Below, in pieces: positions 14,110 to 27,400 of a DNA stretch of 64,000 nt. A program made the position numbers and the translations under genes. Numbering within the stretch: position 1 is the first letter of the stretch; every line of letters begins with the position of its first letter. The stretch spans positions 620,001 through 684,000 of the forward strand of contig NW_020825354.1 in the NCBI RefSeq assembly GCF_003286085.1, read 5' to 3'. The notes beneath the pieces were generated by a model. The model was not told the origin of the DNA. It did no database searches and saw only the letters and a list, made by a program, of their open reading frames with translations. The stretch is from Drosophila persimilis (lineage: Eukaryota; Arthropoda; Insecta; Diptera; Drosophilidae).

Positions 14110-15745
14110 TATTTCCCATTGCTATGATGAGGATCTAGACAGTGACGTTATGTTGAAAACCGCAATTTTCAAGGTTAAAAGCGCGACTGGAGTCCGCATC
14201 TATTTTGAAGCACTTGCAAAGGAAAACTTCGAAGACTTTTTTGTAAAAAGTATTATCTTCAAAATGTTCAAGAAAGGAAACATAAACATAAAAAACAATT
14301 CATGAATTGTGGATCAAAAATACTAATGAGGATTCTGAACACCAAGCCAAAGTCATGGGTAGAAAAGCATAGTTCAGAAGCGGTTAAACAACAGCAGATG
14401 GAATCTTTAAGCTGGCATCAATAGTCAATATTAAAATCACGGAAAAAGAAGGTGACATATGTGCTTAGTTTGTAGATTTTTAAGCTGCCAAATATACAAA
14501 CTTCAGCGTCTAAGATTGTCAGCGGAACTGGTCGCAATGGTCAGAAATGTGTCTGACAATACACGGAGCTCGGTGTGGACAGGTGATGGTGTTTTGGCGT
14601 CTAACAGGGATGTATCCTTTCGCCGCTACTCTTTTCGCTTTACTTGGACGATCCACACGACCATCTGGAAGGAGGACTAAACTAACGTAAGAGTTCTCCT
14701 ATATGCCGATGACATAGACATTCTAGCGGACAGACCAAAGGCATTACAAGTGATGATCCGGAGACTGGAAAGTTATTGTACTCTATGGGGAATGTAAGTT
14801 AATTAGGACAAATCAGAAGTAATTGGTATTCCGGAGTGGAGGGAGACTAATAGCATGCGACAAAGGGTTCTTCCAAGGAGTGCCTGTGAAGGTCGCCACG
14901 TAATCTAAATACCTTGGAGTTCTCTTAACGCCCACTCTGATCTTCAAAGAACACGTTGCAGCCAAAGAAAAAGGAGCCAAGGCAAGAAAAAACTCAGTGT
15001 GAATGGACGAACTAGAAGACTCAGCTCTAAATAGAATATATTCAAAGTTATAAGTAGAGCTATTCATCGTTACGGTGCACAAGTGTATGGAGGTGAGACA
15101 TTTTAAGAGGTATATACACCCAACTACATCTTGGCGATCGATGCAGGGACAGATAGACAGTTTAAATCTTCACTTAAAATATATATCGCGAGTTCTCTAT
15201 GAGTACGAAGTATCTACATATGTGTATCCTAGCACGCCATATGATGGTAAAAGATTTAGATTGGTTTTTAAGACTTAAAGCGGTGCTGCTTCAAAGCTGT
15301 AGTCTCACTCTCAATCGTAATGCAACACACGGAATGGAACACAATGGAACTGCACGTTCTGCAAATTACTCAGCATTTTTAAAAGGAACATCCAGGACCG
15401 GCAGATCAACATTGCTGGGTCAAGCAGTTGCAGTCCCCATGCAAACCAGGCTACCATAAAATGGATTATCAAAGCTAGAGGAGACTTGTTTTGTCTAAAC
15501 AGCCCATTGAACATGGTAAATGGAGGAGTATACTCAATCTGAAACCGAAATGAGGTGGAAAACATGCAGCATTTCGTGGGAAAATGCCCAATTCTGCGGG
15601 AGTTCCGAAGCCAGTATTTTCAAAAAAGCACATTAAATGAAGAGCAGCGCTAAACGGTAATATAGATGGAGCAATTCAGGAGACTGCATCGAAAGGGCAA
15701 TGATACGAGCATATAGGAGGCAAATAGTTACAGAAGATTTTTAAG
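14110..15745 (+). mobile_element. Decayed non-LTR retrotransposon (reverse transcriptase remnant)
   Basis: Plus-strand translation, with several stops and frame changes, gives reverse-transcriptase features in order. First comes a stretch ending TWTIHTTIWKED that resembles the region before the catalytic box. Next, near 14.69-14.81 kb, is VLLYADDIDILADRPKALQV with the YADD catalytic motif, then a YCTLWGM block. Further on are KYLGVLLTPTLIFKEHV-like and HRYGAQVYGG-like stretches. Near 15.46-15.61 kb a C-terminal stretch carries ARGDLFCLN and then NMQHFVGKCP, as in the cysteine/histidine tail of such elements. Multiple in-frame stops show it is inactive. The family was not determined. It is flanked upstream by the GATATC repeat block. 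Confidence 0.8.
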
Positions 15746-17830
15746 ATTGTGTTGTATTATTATTTTAATATATATTTATGTATATATTGGGATAGAATAT
15801 TATGTTATTTGTTTGTAGCAAAGCTACTACTACTCCATCTTCCATACATCAAAAGTTATTGCAACACTTTTTCAACCCTCTCCCGGTCATTGAGTCCCAA
15901 ACATGTCATATATTTATGCTTTATATGTAGATTCCCTTGTCCCTATCGAAACCGTTAACAGTTCATTTCCATTAATCGCAAACACTTGATAGAAAAAACT
16001 CGTATCCCCATGACATTCACTGCTCCTAAGCAACATCTGTAGCCACTGCCTATAAAAAGAAAAGTCACACATAAAAGTGAAACACACCCAAAAAAATAAA
16101 AATAACAAAAAAAAAGAAAAGGAAAAGAAGAAAAATCAGAAGCAAATGTTTACGATTTCAGGGCCATGTTTCCTGATTTTTCCACACTTTCGTTGCTGCT
16201 GCCGTAGTATGTTGAGTGAATGCAGAGGAAAAGCTGGGATAAACCCTCATAAAACACACGGAAAAACGCCACTGGGTCTGGGGGAAAGCCCTGAGCTCTG
16301 GACAAAGCGAAAATCCTTGAAGTACAGCCAAAGTCTCAAATTTAGTTTGCTGATGTTTTCTTCGGTCTTTTAGTGTTTGGGCAAAAAAGGCATATCGGAC
16401 CCAAGGCAGAGGAAAGGGTTAAAGATTTCAGGGATCAGTAAAGATTGAGGAGATCAATACGAAGCAAATCTAAGTGATTTGGTAAACACTGTACTAAAGA
16501 TGTGATGATGATTTTACACAATGGTGCACTTATGACTCACAAAAAGCATTCCTATCGGATAAATATTACCGTGGAATAGAGAAGACTTTGATGGTTTTTT
16601 CAGGCTAGAGGAGATGTCCTGTGATTTCCATACAGATCAAATTTGGGCATATCCAAACGAAGCCTTTCCTGATGTTCTTCCGCTGATTAATGGGTATCCT
16701 TAAGCCCTCAGAAGACCCTTTAGGCCACCAACTTTTTGTTGTCAGATGCAAAATATGTCGCCTGGTAGAATGTACAGGGAAAATTTCTACTCCCTGGAAT
16801 TCCCAGATGATAAATGCAATTCGTATAAATGTCACGCGGACACCCAGGGCAGGGCAGGGGAGGGCAAAGCGGGGGAAATGGGGCCTCAAGTGGGGGAGCC
16901 ACTTTTCCCCGAGACACTCCCCTTATTCAAAATCGGGGACCCCGAAAACATTAGGCCAAAGTCATAAAACAAGAGGAGGGAAAACGCGATGTGTTTTTTT
17001 TTTGTCGTAGGCGTCCGAGAGGAAATAAAAATGTAAATGTAACCAGAGTCAAGCAAATGAAATTATAACAGCAATGGGGGCCCATAGGCCCATTGAAACT
17101 TTGGCTATACGCAAAAAAGGCGAGATGGCTTAGGAGGGATAAATGGAGGAACTAAATGAATTGCGAGTGGTAATAAAATTGAGTGCAGTTGCCGAAACAA
17201 GAACGAAATAATACGAAAATCACCAAAATGAAAACGAAAATGTTTGTCAAGCACGCCAATGCTGGGGGTCCAAATATTCCTCAATCTTGACCGCAATGCT
17301 GCCAAATGGTTGGGTCGTAAAGAGAACGAATCCTCCCCCCTCCCCCACCCAATCCTCCTCGCATCCCGAAGCCAAGAAACCAAGAAACAAAAATCCCAAA
17401 GCCAAAAGTCGCAAATGAAAACGAAAATGAAATACATGCACATAATTTGAATAGGAACCGCAGTAGAGCGGGCAAATCTAAGGGGAAAGCCATGAATATC
17501 CAAGGGGAAAAGCCAGGAAAATCTGGTCTAAAGCGTGCCCATCCAAGGTCAGCAAAATTGTTGGGACCAATTAGAAACTGAGGTTGGCTCTGCGGTAGGG
17601 CTCTGGGCTTTTCAATGGAATTGATTTGGTGCTAAAGTGCGAGTAACCAGTACGGGTAACTAATATAAATCATAGACAAAAGGAAAAGAGGGCTGAGAAA
17701 AGGCAAGGAAGTGAGGGTAGGGATGAGGATGGGATGAAGAGCTCCGAGCAGAATTCGTAAGCTTCGGAAAAGTCACGAATCGCTCATGAGAATAAAACGA
17801 ATGTATCCGTTCGCTTATGGGCTATTTGTA
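15746..17830. other. Noncoding stretch
   Basis: No coding exon, RNA gene or clear repeat recognised, apart from A-rich runs near 16.1 kb and one copy of the short TTCGCT-type motif near 17.80-17.83 kb. Confidence 0.5.
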
Positions 17831-17839
17831 CAGTGTACA

Positions 17840-18210
17840 CAAATCAATTGTGGACGTATCTTTTGTGGAAGTGTTTCCAGTGTTTTTTGCAGAATTATCT
17901 CTTCTATCTTCTGAGGAAGTATCTCAGTTAGGGTTAACTTCTGTGAAAGCTGCTCCTTTGGAAGTATCTCCTTTATCAGTATCTATCTTCATTGGAGCTA
18001 TCTTCTGTTTAAGCATCTTGAGAAGCTTTAGAGCTATCTTTTGTAGAAGTACCACCCTGGGTAATTATTTAATCTTTGCAAGCATTTTCCGCAGAAGTAT
18101 ATCCCTTAGAATTATCTTCTGTAGAAGTATTCCTCTTCTCCATTCCTTAACATCTTTGGATGTCTCTCTTTTAAAGGTATCTCCTTTGCCTTTAATCCCA
18201 TTGGAAAATC
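17840..18210. repeat. Degenerate GAAGTATCTCC-type repeat block
   Basis: Loose repetition of units such as GAAGTATCTCCTTT, GAGCTATCTTCTGT and TTCTGTAGAAGTA over about 370 bases. The 167-codon open frame across it is a by-product of the repeat and has no family resemblance. Confidence 0.55.
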
Positions 18211-19630
18211 AGCTTTTCAAAGAAATTTTTAAAGAAATTTCCACCACATTTTATACATTTATTTACTCAAATAATATTATTCTTGCTCCTTGCCTGAGAG
18301 CGAATAAATGTCTTAAATAATTCAAAGAGGGGGAAAGCGAGTGCGAAAAATAATAACAAAAGATTAATAATAATAATAATAATCATTTCTTTCTTTTTTG
18401 CTTTTTTGTTTGTTCGCTGCATGCACATTCCTCTTGCTGGCACTCCAATGACCGCATCAGCGAGGACCTCTGCCCCAATCCCTTTGCGTTTCGAGAGGGT
18501 CCCCTTTTGCCACCCATTTGGTGGTCCTTTGGACGCATTTTGTTTGCTCTGGATGCCAAAGGACTTGACGGCGTCAAATTTATGGGGCTTGACTCTCGCT
18601 CTCGCTCTCTCGACTCTTGGCATTCCGCGCCAGAATGCAGCACCATTGTCAATATGCCCCAACAATCCACAGTCCCAGTCCCCCCGCCCCCCCTCCACTC
18701 GCATCGCATCCCATCCCATATCCCCATTACCGACTGCCTTAAAAGCATTCCACAACATTTTTGGCGGGCGACAATTTTTAGTGCCAAAAATAGTACCATT
18801 GAAGAGAGCCAGAAATGCATAAAAATCAAACAACATAAAAAATAAATAAAAGCAGCGACAAATCACTTGAAGGATGTTTGATGGAGCGGGGCGTAAGAGG
18901 AGGTCCTTGATGTCCTCCATGCCTCCTCACTAATTAGTTTACAGATGGGGCGCGGAAACGAAGGAGGAAGCAGAAACCGCAAGAACAAGGGAGAGAAATG
19001 AAAGAGAAAACATTAGAAAAATAAAAAAAATTTCAAAGACTTTGGGAAATACCCTTGCAGAGAGAATATTTCTGATAATAGATCTAGAGATCTATGATAT
19101 ATCTCCCAATTTAGCTTTAAAAGCATTATATGGTCTCTAAGTGTGAAGTTTTTGGTATTATTATCTGGTGATAATTGGTTTCATCAATTTTTTATCGAGG
19201 CACTTAATTAATACACATATTTAGTCGAATTTTATATAACACTGAACTTTATAAAGAGTATCTTCCTAATTGATACACAAAATATGGATTCTTTAAAAGA
19301 GAACAGCGATCATTTGAACATGATCTACGAAAGATGAGCTAAATATTAAGGCATCGTAACAAGGTCTTTATTTAGGATCAAAGATTAAAGAACGCATGAG
19401 GATTTTCAGAGAAAAGGAAACGAGGTGTAACAAAGAGAATTAGATGGTAGGGTAGATCCTGAGAGTGTATTACAATTACAATTACATTCCTCTTGCCAGC
19501 AGAAAATACCAGAATACCCTCTGGTTAGGGCATGATAAATCAATGACAGATGATGGCTGGAGCAGACAGCAAACAGCATTCAAGAGTGCAACAGAGTTGG
19601 CAGAAGAGTAAGTGAATAGTACTAGATAGC
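18211..19630. other. Noncoding stretch
   Basis: A/T-rich with a (TAA)n run near 18.37 kb and short G/C-richer patches near 18.4-18.8 kb. Overlapping open frames on both strands in that patch have no recognisable domain. Nothing else is supported. Confidence 0.5.
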
Positions 19631-20370
19631 CATACAACATGTGGGCCTGTCACGGGGCTCTACTTTGGAAGGCCTTAGCTATTTTAATTGGGCTTAGGTA
19701 TTTTGGGGAGTAAACTAGGTTACTAGAATGGTTCTTTTGGTTCTAAATGCAATTCAATTAAGAAACATAAAGCTTTGGAGATGAAAACTATATTCATTAA
19801 ATCCTTGTTCAACATGTCTTTCATCTTCTTTAATTAAATTAAAGCAGAAATGTGGCAATCGTTTTTTTTTTTTTTTTGTGCGGTTTCAGCGAATTGAATT
19901 TCCATGTTCGCACGTTTTTGTGCGTTTAATTTGGTTTTTCAATTTGTAAAACAGTCAAAAGCAGGCAGCCAGCAAAGAAACTAAAATACTATAAGCAGAA
20001 AGAAAATTTTCCTTATTTTCCAAAGTGTGGAGTGGGGGAAACTAAACTAAATTGTTCACCCGCTGCATTCTTCATTTTTTGCGCAGCACTTTGGGGCAAG
20101 CAATCTTAGAAACGAATCAACTGAGGGAGAGACAAAGAGAGAGAGAAATGTTTTAAATGCTAAACATGCAAATAGTACTTATATATGTATTTGTATATAT
20201 TGTTATCTATGTACAATCATCTCCAAAGCTTTATGTTTCTTAATTGAATTGCATTTAGAACCAAAAGAACCATTCTAGTAACCTAGTTTACTCCCCAAAA
20301 TACCTAAGCCCAATTAAAATAGCTAAGGCCTTCCAAAGTAGAGCCCCGTGACAGGCCCACATGTTGTATG
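19631..20370. mobile_element. Foldback structure with 154-bp identical inverted arms
   Basis: The left arm (19631-19784) and the right arm (20217-20370) are reverse complements with no mismatch that I could find over 154 bases. They enclose a 432-base interior with no open frame of note. Outer ends read CATACAACATG and CATGTTGTATG. I see no convincing target-site duplication in the flanks. It could be a non-autonomous inverted-repeat transposon, a foldback element, or a local inverted duplication. Exact arms imply recent origin or ongoing gene conversion. Confidence 0.8.
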
Positions 20371-23300
20371 AATACTCTCTTCTCCTTGTCGTAAAAATTT
20401 GCATTTCCCTATGGGAATGCACATGTTTTAATTATGTAAATAAATCCTTTAGGGAATTTAGCTAGCAGGTAAATGTTAATTGTATTCTGTTTACATCTTC
20501 AAGCCGATCAAAAACAACATTATGCTGCCTCTCCCTCCAATCCACATGGGCTCTGCTCCTTCTTGAGGATTAGTCCAAGACTCGACTCTTGCTATAATTG
20601 TCCAATGATTCGTCCCAGTAGGTGTAGGGTTCATTATCTATCAAGGCTCATCACATTCTAAGCAATTGTAATGTAACATTCCCTTTATCTGATTATAAGT
20701 CTCTCAGAAATATCTGCGCGCCTCTAATACTCGTATACTATATTTATACTACGCCTCTCTTGCTCTAATCTTAATGATTTAATACTTACAACACTATAGA
20801 CCTCTCCCTCTATCTTATACATTGTAGGACTAAAAAACACCATACTCCTCTCGCTCTATCTTATAAGCTGTAGGCTCTAGAGTATAGGCTTTAACACTAC
20901 ACTCGCCTCGCTCTAACCTCGCTCCACGTTTTCTTCTAGGCACACAGCTACTCACCTTTCCGGGGGGAGAGATCTCTCTATTCACCGCAGTTTTCTTTCT
21001 AATTTCACTAGTCGTTGGTTTTGTTGAGTTAGAAATGTTTTAACCAAAACTTTAGTTTTTAACTAACACACGTCCTACGGAGACGTCACAAAAGATCACA
21101 TGAGAAAAAACCAGAGCAAAAAGTTAACATATTTTAACCGTTACACACGGGGCGATTTGAAATCACGTCTACCGTTATGGCGGGTATTTTTCGTATTGCG
21201 ATTTCGCTCTTGTTGGTCCGTTCGGGTGCTCTTTGGTCCTGTTGTGTGGTGCGCTGCTTGCTCCGTTGGCAAGCGAACGCTGGCGTTGTCAATGCTGAAC
21301 TGTTGGCTGCTACTTGTGGCATTCATCGTCCTCTGGATGCCAACGCAAAAAATAAGAGGAGCTGAACAAAAAAAAAAGAAAAACAACCGACACACACGCA
21401 TGGAAGAGGCGCCACAGCAGCAGGCAGCAACAGAGGCAGAGAGAGGCGCCAGCACACGAGCAACAATGTGGATGTCGTGCCGTGGTCGTGGTCGTGTCGT
21501 GTCGTGTCATCCCCCTCTTTCGAGGGAGCCGATTCATTTCGTTGGATTCACTGGCGAATTCGCTGCCGCTGCAAAATTTGTCTGCTGGGTAATGGAAAAG
21601 CTCCCTCTCGCTGCACACTTTGCTGCGAGCCAAATGCCGGCTTCAGAGCGAGAGCGAGCTAGTGCTCACAGCTGCTCTCTTCCGCTCTCTGTGCTTTACC
21701 GGTGCATTGGCAAGCGTACCAGTGAGCGCAGGGTGATGCAGGAGTCCGATGGAACATTTGAGCACTGCAAAAACCACAACCTATGCATATATCAGAGCGC
21801 CCAAATTTGAAATAACATAATTTTCCACGTGCAGTCAGATGATAATAATTCCATATACTGCAATCTTAAGAAAAAAAAACAAAACTCTATATATGTAGAT
21901 GAAAGCCCTGATGTAGGGTTGGTTTCTCCTAGAGGGTCCCAAATTGATTCGAATTTCGTAGAAAAGATGCTCATCTGTTGAATTAAGACTTGGTTTCCCC
22001 CCAGAGAGTCATATAATAATGACGTCAGACTGGAATCTCGCTAACGGAGAGCGCCACCCTGCATCCTACAATTTGCAAAATAGAATTTTGCCACTCCTTG
22101 GCACAGTCCTGTCGAAAATTATTCACGCATTCTTTGGATTTGTTTGGTTTGTTTTTTTTTGTTGTATTTTTTAATTAATTCATAATAAAAGTTTCTATTT
22201 TTCGGTTTTGTTGTTGTTGTTTTGTTTGTTTGTTTGTTTCGACGCTTAGCTAATATATTTATTATATATTATTTATATGTATATCTACAATAGTTATTAG
22301 CATTATCATTAATAAACTGCCTTTTTTATTAATTTATTTTTTGTTTAGGGCCATTTCCCCATTCTTATGTGGATTTGTGTGGTGGTTGTGTATGTGGATT
22401 TTTTCGACAAGTTTTTCGATTTTTAAGATTAGAGAAAACCCCGATTAGTAGTATTCTCTTGGGACCGACTCCTGCCGGCGCCGCCCCACCCAATCCCTCC
22501 TCCCCTTTCGATTGCTTAAATAACCAAAAAAAAAAAAAAAGGAAATGTTTTTTTTTATAAATATGTATATATAGCGGAATATCTATATATTCATTTAGAA
22601 GTAAATATAAAGTTTTTATGTAGGCTTAAATGTAAGGTTATCCAAAAAAAATTATACTAAAAAAAGTTCATTATACATAATTATGCGGGGAATTGAAACG
22701 GAAAAAATATAATAGTATATCCTTAAGATACAATTTATAGCATCATAAAATAGTTAACTTAAGTAATAAGAAAATTTTGATGGGATGGTTAATGGGCGGG
22801 GTGGACGTGTGGCGTGTGTGTGTGTGTGTGTGTGTGTCTGGATCGTGTGGCATGTGTGTGTATGTGTGGGATCTCTAATAACTATAGACACTTTTCATGA
22901 TCAAATTTTTGAACATCGGGGTAAAACAATTGCACTTATCAAGAGCAATTATCCATGTCCTTCCATCAATAACGATTCCCCAAAAACAAACGAAACATTT
23001 CACTCTCTCTCTCTCTATATCTCTGCGATACTGCATTAGAAATAAATATTAATCATTTGCTTAAACAGTTTGGTCAAAGCTGAACCGAACAGCTTGGTGT
23101 TTTCTTTGTTTTGTTTTTGTTTTTATTTTGGGGGGGGAGGGGGTTTTATGGGGAAACATAAAAGTGTTTCCCCTTTGCGTTCCTCAAGCTGTTCTACAAA
23201 ATTACTTGTGAGAGAAGCAGAGAGAGCAGGGGCCCCCCGGTTGTGGTATGTAGTTCTCTCTTCTCTTGTGTGAATCTTTAATTTGTAATGTTTTGTTTTT

Positions 23301-23471
23301 TTGTTTTGTTTTCCTGCTAACGAAGGCTGAAAGCGTGTGGAGGATTCGACTTGTTAGACTTGACTCGCATTTTGGTTGTGTGTCCATTCATCATCATCAT
23401 TATGTTCATACAATATATATAGATGCTGCTTTTTGTTTTTGTAAATATACATTCTTTATATACTCTATTTC

Positions 23472-23505
<34 letters not shown>

Positions 23506-24430
23506 TTATATATAATTTGTATATAGTTTAATTTTTGCTTTTATTGCAGTTGAGTATACTATGTTGACTTTTTGTTGGTGTTCTGTTCTGTTGTTGTTGT
23601 TGATTTCTTTTTTGGTGTTTTTATCTTCGATTCAATTCGATTTCGAGGCTATATTTCTATTGCTTCTTGATTGGTTTTCGATTTGTATATATATTGTAGT
23701 CATCTTTCTTTATTTTTATTGGTTGTTGGTGTTTGTTGGTGATTTTTGTTTGTTGAGTTTCTTCCTTTCGCTTCTTTGCTTCAATGTTTTTTAATTTATT
23801 ATTTAATTTACGCTTTCTTGCTAATTATAAATTATGTTTTAGTTTTTGTTGCAGTTGGTTTTCTTCTTGTTGAACAGCTTATTTTTTCCTCTTGTTGAAC
23901 AGCTTGTGTTTTTTTTGTATATATCTTGTTGTTGAAAACTGTTTTCTCGTTGTTGTAGAGCTCTTTTGTTTCTCTCGTTCCGGATCTCTGTGGATCTCTT
24001 GCGCGGCAGCCGAGATTTGTAAAATTGTGCCGCCATTGTGCTGCTGCCACCCACAACGGTGACACATGAGAGTTCTCGCGCATCACAAGAGAGATATATC
24101 CATTGTGTGGTTTTTGCTTTTGGGGTGGCGGGTGATGCGTCGCCTAGTGTTGAGAGTCGAGTCGAGTGGAGGAGCAGAGCAGCAGGATGCACGTGTGTGT
24201 GTGTGGTGTCATTGTTGGCCCCTTCCCACCCACAATCACCATCGTAGTCCCCGCATCATCGCCAAAGTGGGAGATGGGGGGAGGGTGCGATCAAAAGGCA
24301 ATGCTGCTGGGTGGGTTCTGGGCATTTCATCAACACATCATCGCAATCATCATCAGCTGCGCCAGAAAATGCTCTTTTTGAGCCTGACAGACAGCTTGCG
24401 ATGCACGCGCAGCCTAACCTGCTCCTGATC
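20371..24430. other. Noncoding stretch; right part is probable wcy 3' UTR
   Basis: The part near 20.7-21.0 kb repeats CTCTCGCTCTA-like phrases loosely. A GC-richer patch at about 21.1-21.8 kb has a 236-codon plus-strand frame that I do not regard as a gene. From about 22.2 to 24.43 kb the DNA lies immediately 3' of the wcy stop codon, is A/T-rich with many T runs, and contains several minus-strand AATAAA candidates (for example 22258-22263). It is likely at least partly wcy 3' UTR, but the cleavage site cannot be chosen from sequence alone. It also holds (GT)n near 22.81 kb and (AT)n near 23.48 kb. Confidence 0.45.
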
Positions 24431-27400
24431 CTAAGTATCGTCAGACATAAACGCGTTCTGAGTCTTCGACTCCTCAATCCGTCGGATTTGCTGCCGCAGA
24501 TACATGATTCTGTAAAGCAACAAAAAATACAGGTAGAGAGCGAGTAAGGAGTATAGAGATTATGGGGGGCACTCACTTCTGTTCCTGGAGTGTGGCATTG
24601 ATCTCGGTGCTGCGCACTAGACTCCGGGCGCATTTCAGTTCCGCGCAAATTCTCGTGCAGGTGATATCCCCAAAGAGATGCGTATCCTCGCAGCATTTTT
24701 GCGCCTGCAACAAGGTACCAAAATGAATCACAAATGCTCAACAAGAGACGAGGCAGGGGGAAAGGGAGGTTAAATCAGGTAATGAGGAGCTCAAATCAAA
24801 ATAGAAATATGTTCATGTGTTATTGTACGACCATATCCTACCTCAAAGCTTACCTGACGCTCCAGTATCTCAGCCTGCCAATTGGTCACATGCGCAATCA
24901 AATCAGCGCGAAAGTATTTGGCCAACTTTGGCGATATCTCCGGCCCCCGCAGATTTGCCGCCTGCACTGAGGAGCCCACACAGCTCTGCAATGAGCTAAG
25001 TGCGCCCGAGGCCCCATCCACTACAGGTGAAAGCGAGAGTATTATTGTTAGGGTATTGGGAATCAATCACAAGGGCCTCCAGGGTCTGTACTTACACTTT
25101 CGCTGCTGTTGGGCCTGCTGCGCCGCCTGCTGTTGCTGTTGGACTGAAGCCTGGGCCGCTGCAAGGGCTGCCGCAGCCATTGTGGCGGCCATCGCCACCT
25201 GTTGCTGCTGCTGCTGTTGTTCTAAAGCTGAGCTTAAATCTAATTCCATGGTAGGTGTGGGCGGACCACCATCCCCAAGCGACATGACGCCCGCTACACT
25301 GTTGCTGCCCATCGAGGTGATCACACTGATCCCACTGACGGCCCCAAGGCCGGGTACAATATTTTGGCTGTTACCATTACCGCCACCGCCCGGCGTTGCC
25401 GGTGAGACACCCCCGTCGACAACAGTCTTGATCGGGCCATACGTCGCCTGGCAGGTATATGAATTTCCAATAATGCTGGCCATATTGGCGGCATTCACAA
25501 CCGTTCCTGTGTTCGTGATGCCCACAATCGTTGGTATGGGACTCTTGGTGTAGTTCAGCGGGGGCGACAGATTGTGATGGGGATGCGACATGTACAGTGG
25601 GGAATTGATGCTGTTATTGTCCCTGTCGTAAAGAAGGAATGTTGAGTGTTAGAGCACTTAGGAACGGAGGAGAGCATCGGACTTACCTTAAGCTGTTTAA
25701 ACTATTGCCGGCGACTGAATTATTGACCGAATTGTAGGCGTGATTCACCAATGCATCGGACCCTGAAGCATTCACAGATGAGTTGTGTTGTCCATGGTCG
25801 TGCACGCTCATACCCAAATGCATCTTCTGGCGTCCCTTGCTGCTGCCAGGCGGCAACGGAGCATTCGAGTTTAGGTGATGCTGGTGTTGGTGCTGCTGCT
25901 GGTGGGGATCCTGATTCGACAGCGTTGGCACAGTTGTCTACAAAAGTGATTAATCGATTATTAAAAGCAAAAGCAAAAAAGAAGAGGGAATCCCCTCCCC
26001 TGCCCACTGCTGCCCTCTCGGAGTGACTTACGCTGGAGGTGGAGCCTATGTGGCCGACAACTGAGTTTCTAAGGCTGCTGCTGTTGCTGTTGCTGCTGCT
26101 ATTGGCAATGCTTGGCGGCACCGAGGAGAGTCCGCTGGTGGGCAACATGGTGGCACCGGTTACGGGTCCCCCGCCACCAGGCCCACCACCGCTGTAGTGC
26201 ATCGCAGCCGCTGCCGCTGCTGCTGCCGCTGCTCCTCCCATTGGCGCTCCTCCAGCTCCCGAGGAGCTCCCGGTATTTGGATGTGACGCCAGGCGAGGCA
26301 GTGCATTACCCATGGGTTGATCCATTGCGGCATTGCTGCCGTTGCCGCCACCGCCGCCGCCTCCTCCTCCACTCATCCCGGTGCCGCCATGCGTGGTGGG
26401 GGTGCCGCTCAAGGAATAGCTGGCCTCTGAGGTGGGCGTCGAATCTCCGCTAATATCCATATCAGCATTCTCGTTATGTCGACCTGTTGTTTGGTCAGAG
26501 ACTTGCATGAGAAACGTAATCCTGCATTAAGTTTCGGGGCCAAACATACCATCCAAACGTCTCCGATGACTCGGCGGGCCCACGTCATCATTGTAGCTCC
26601 ATCTCAGTCGTGTATTATCCCGCGAAGAATTGGAATGTTTGTATGCTGTAGGAGAGAGAGAAAAGCCATCTAAAAAATCTGCATATGGAAATGGATGTCC
26701 CCCAGAGACTTACTCGACCTGCTGAAGCGATCATCGCGATCTCGGTCACGTTCCTTGTCGCGATAGTCCTTCTCCCTATGCTGATCACGCGGCAAATTCC
26801 TACGAAAACACATAATACATGAATAAAAGGGTTTGATTGCCAGAGAGATGATGCTTACCTTTCTCTGTCCACCCATTCCTTTGGCTTCTCCCACTGAGAA
26901 ATTTCCGTTTTGCAGTTGTAATAATACATTTTTCCTGCAAGAGAAATAGAGAGAACACGGATTAGGCGGTCATCAACCGAAGATAGCTCCATCCCATTCC
27001 ACTCACCCGACGAGCTGACATGTTCACTCCAGTCGCCATAGCGCGCCGTACGCTCGCCCCTGTCGCTGCGATCGCGCTTGTCTGGAGAGGAAGAGAAGAG
27101 TAAATTGAATAATTATACGAGCAAAAGAAGGATTAAGTGCCACTCACCTGCATACTTATCCTTCTTGTACATATCCCTGTCCCGATCAGAGCCACGATCT
27201 CGCTTGTCGCGCATATCGCGCAAATCACGATCTCTCTCCCGATCGCGATCATCAGAGCCGGAACGCTTGTCGTTCTCGCGGGAGGAGCAAAGTTTGCTGG
27301 CACCGCTGCCACCGCCACCGCCACGACGATCCCTGTCATGATTAGTGCGATACGATTCCGAGTCCCGATCGTTGCCACGTCGATCTCTTTTATCTGAATC

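Noticed and set aside
17817..18320. 167-codon frame resembling a hydrophobic protein
   Set aside because: Made by the degenerate GAAGTATCTCC repeat; no conserved features.
21100..21810. 236-codon plus-strand open frame
   Set aside because: No family resemblance, contains a poly-Lys run from an A tract, and other frames of the same patch are also open.
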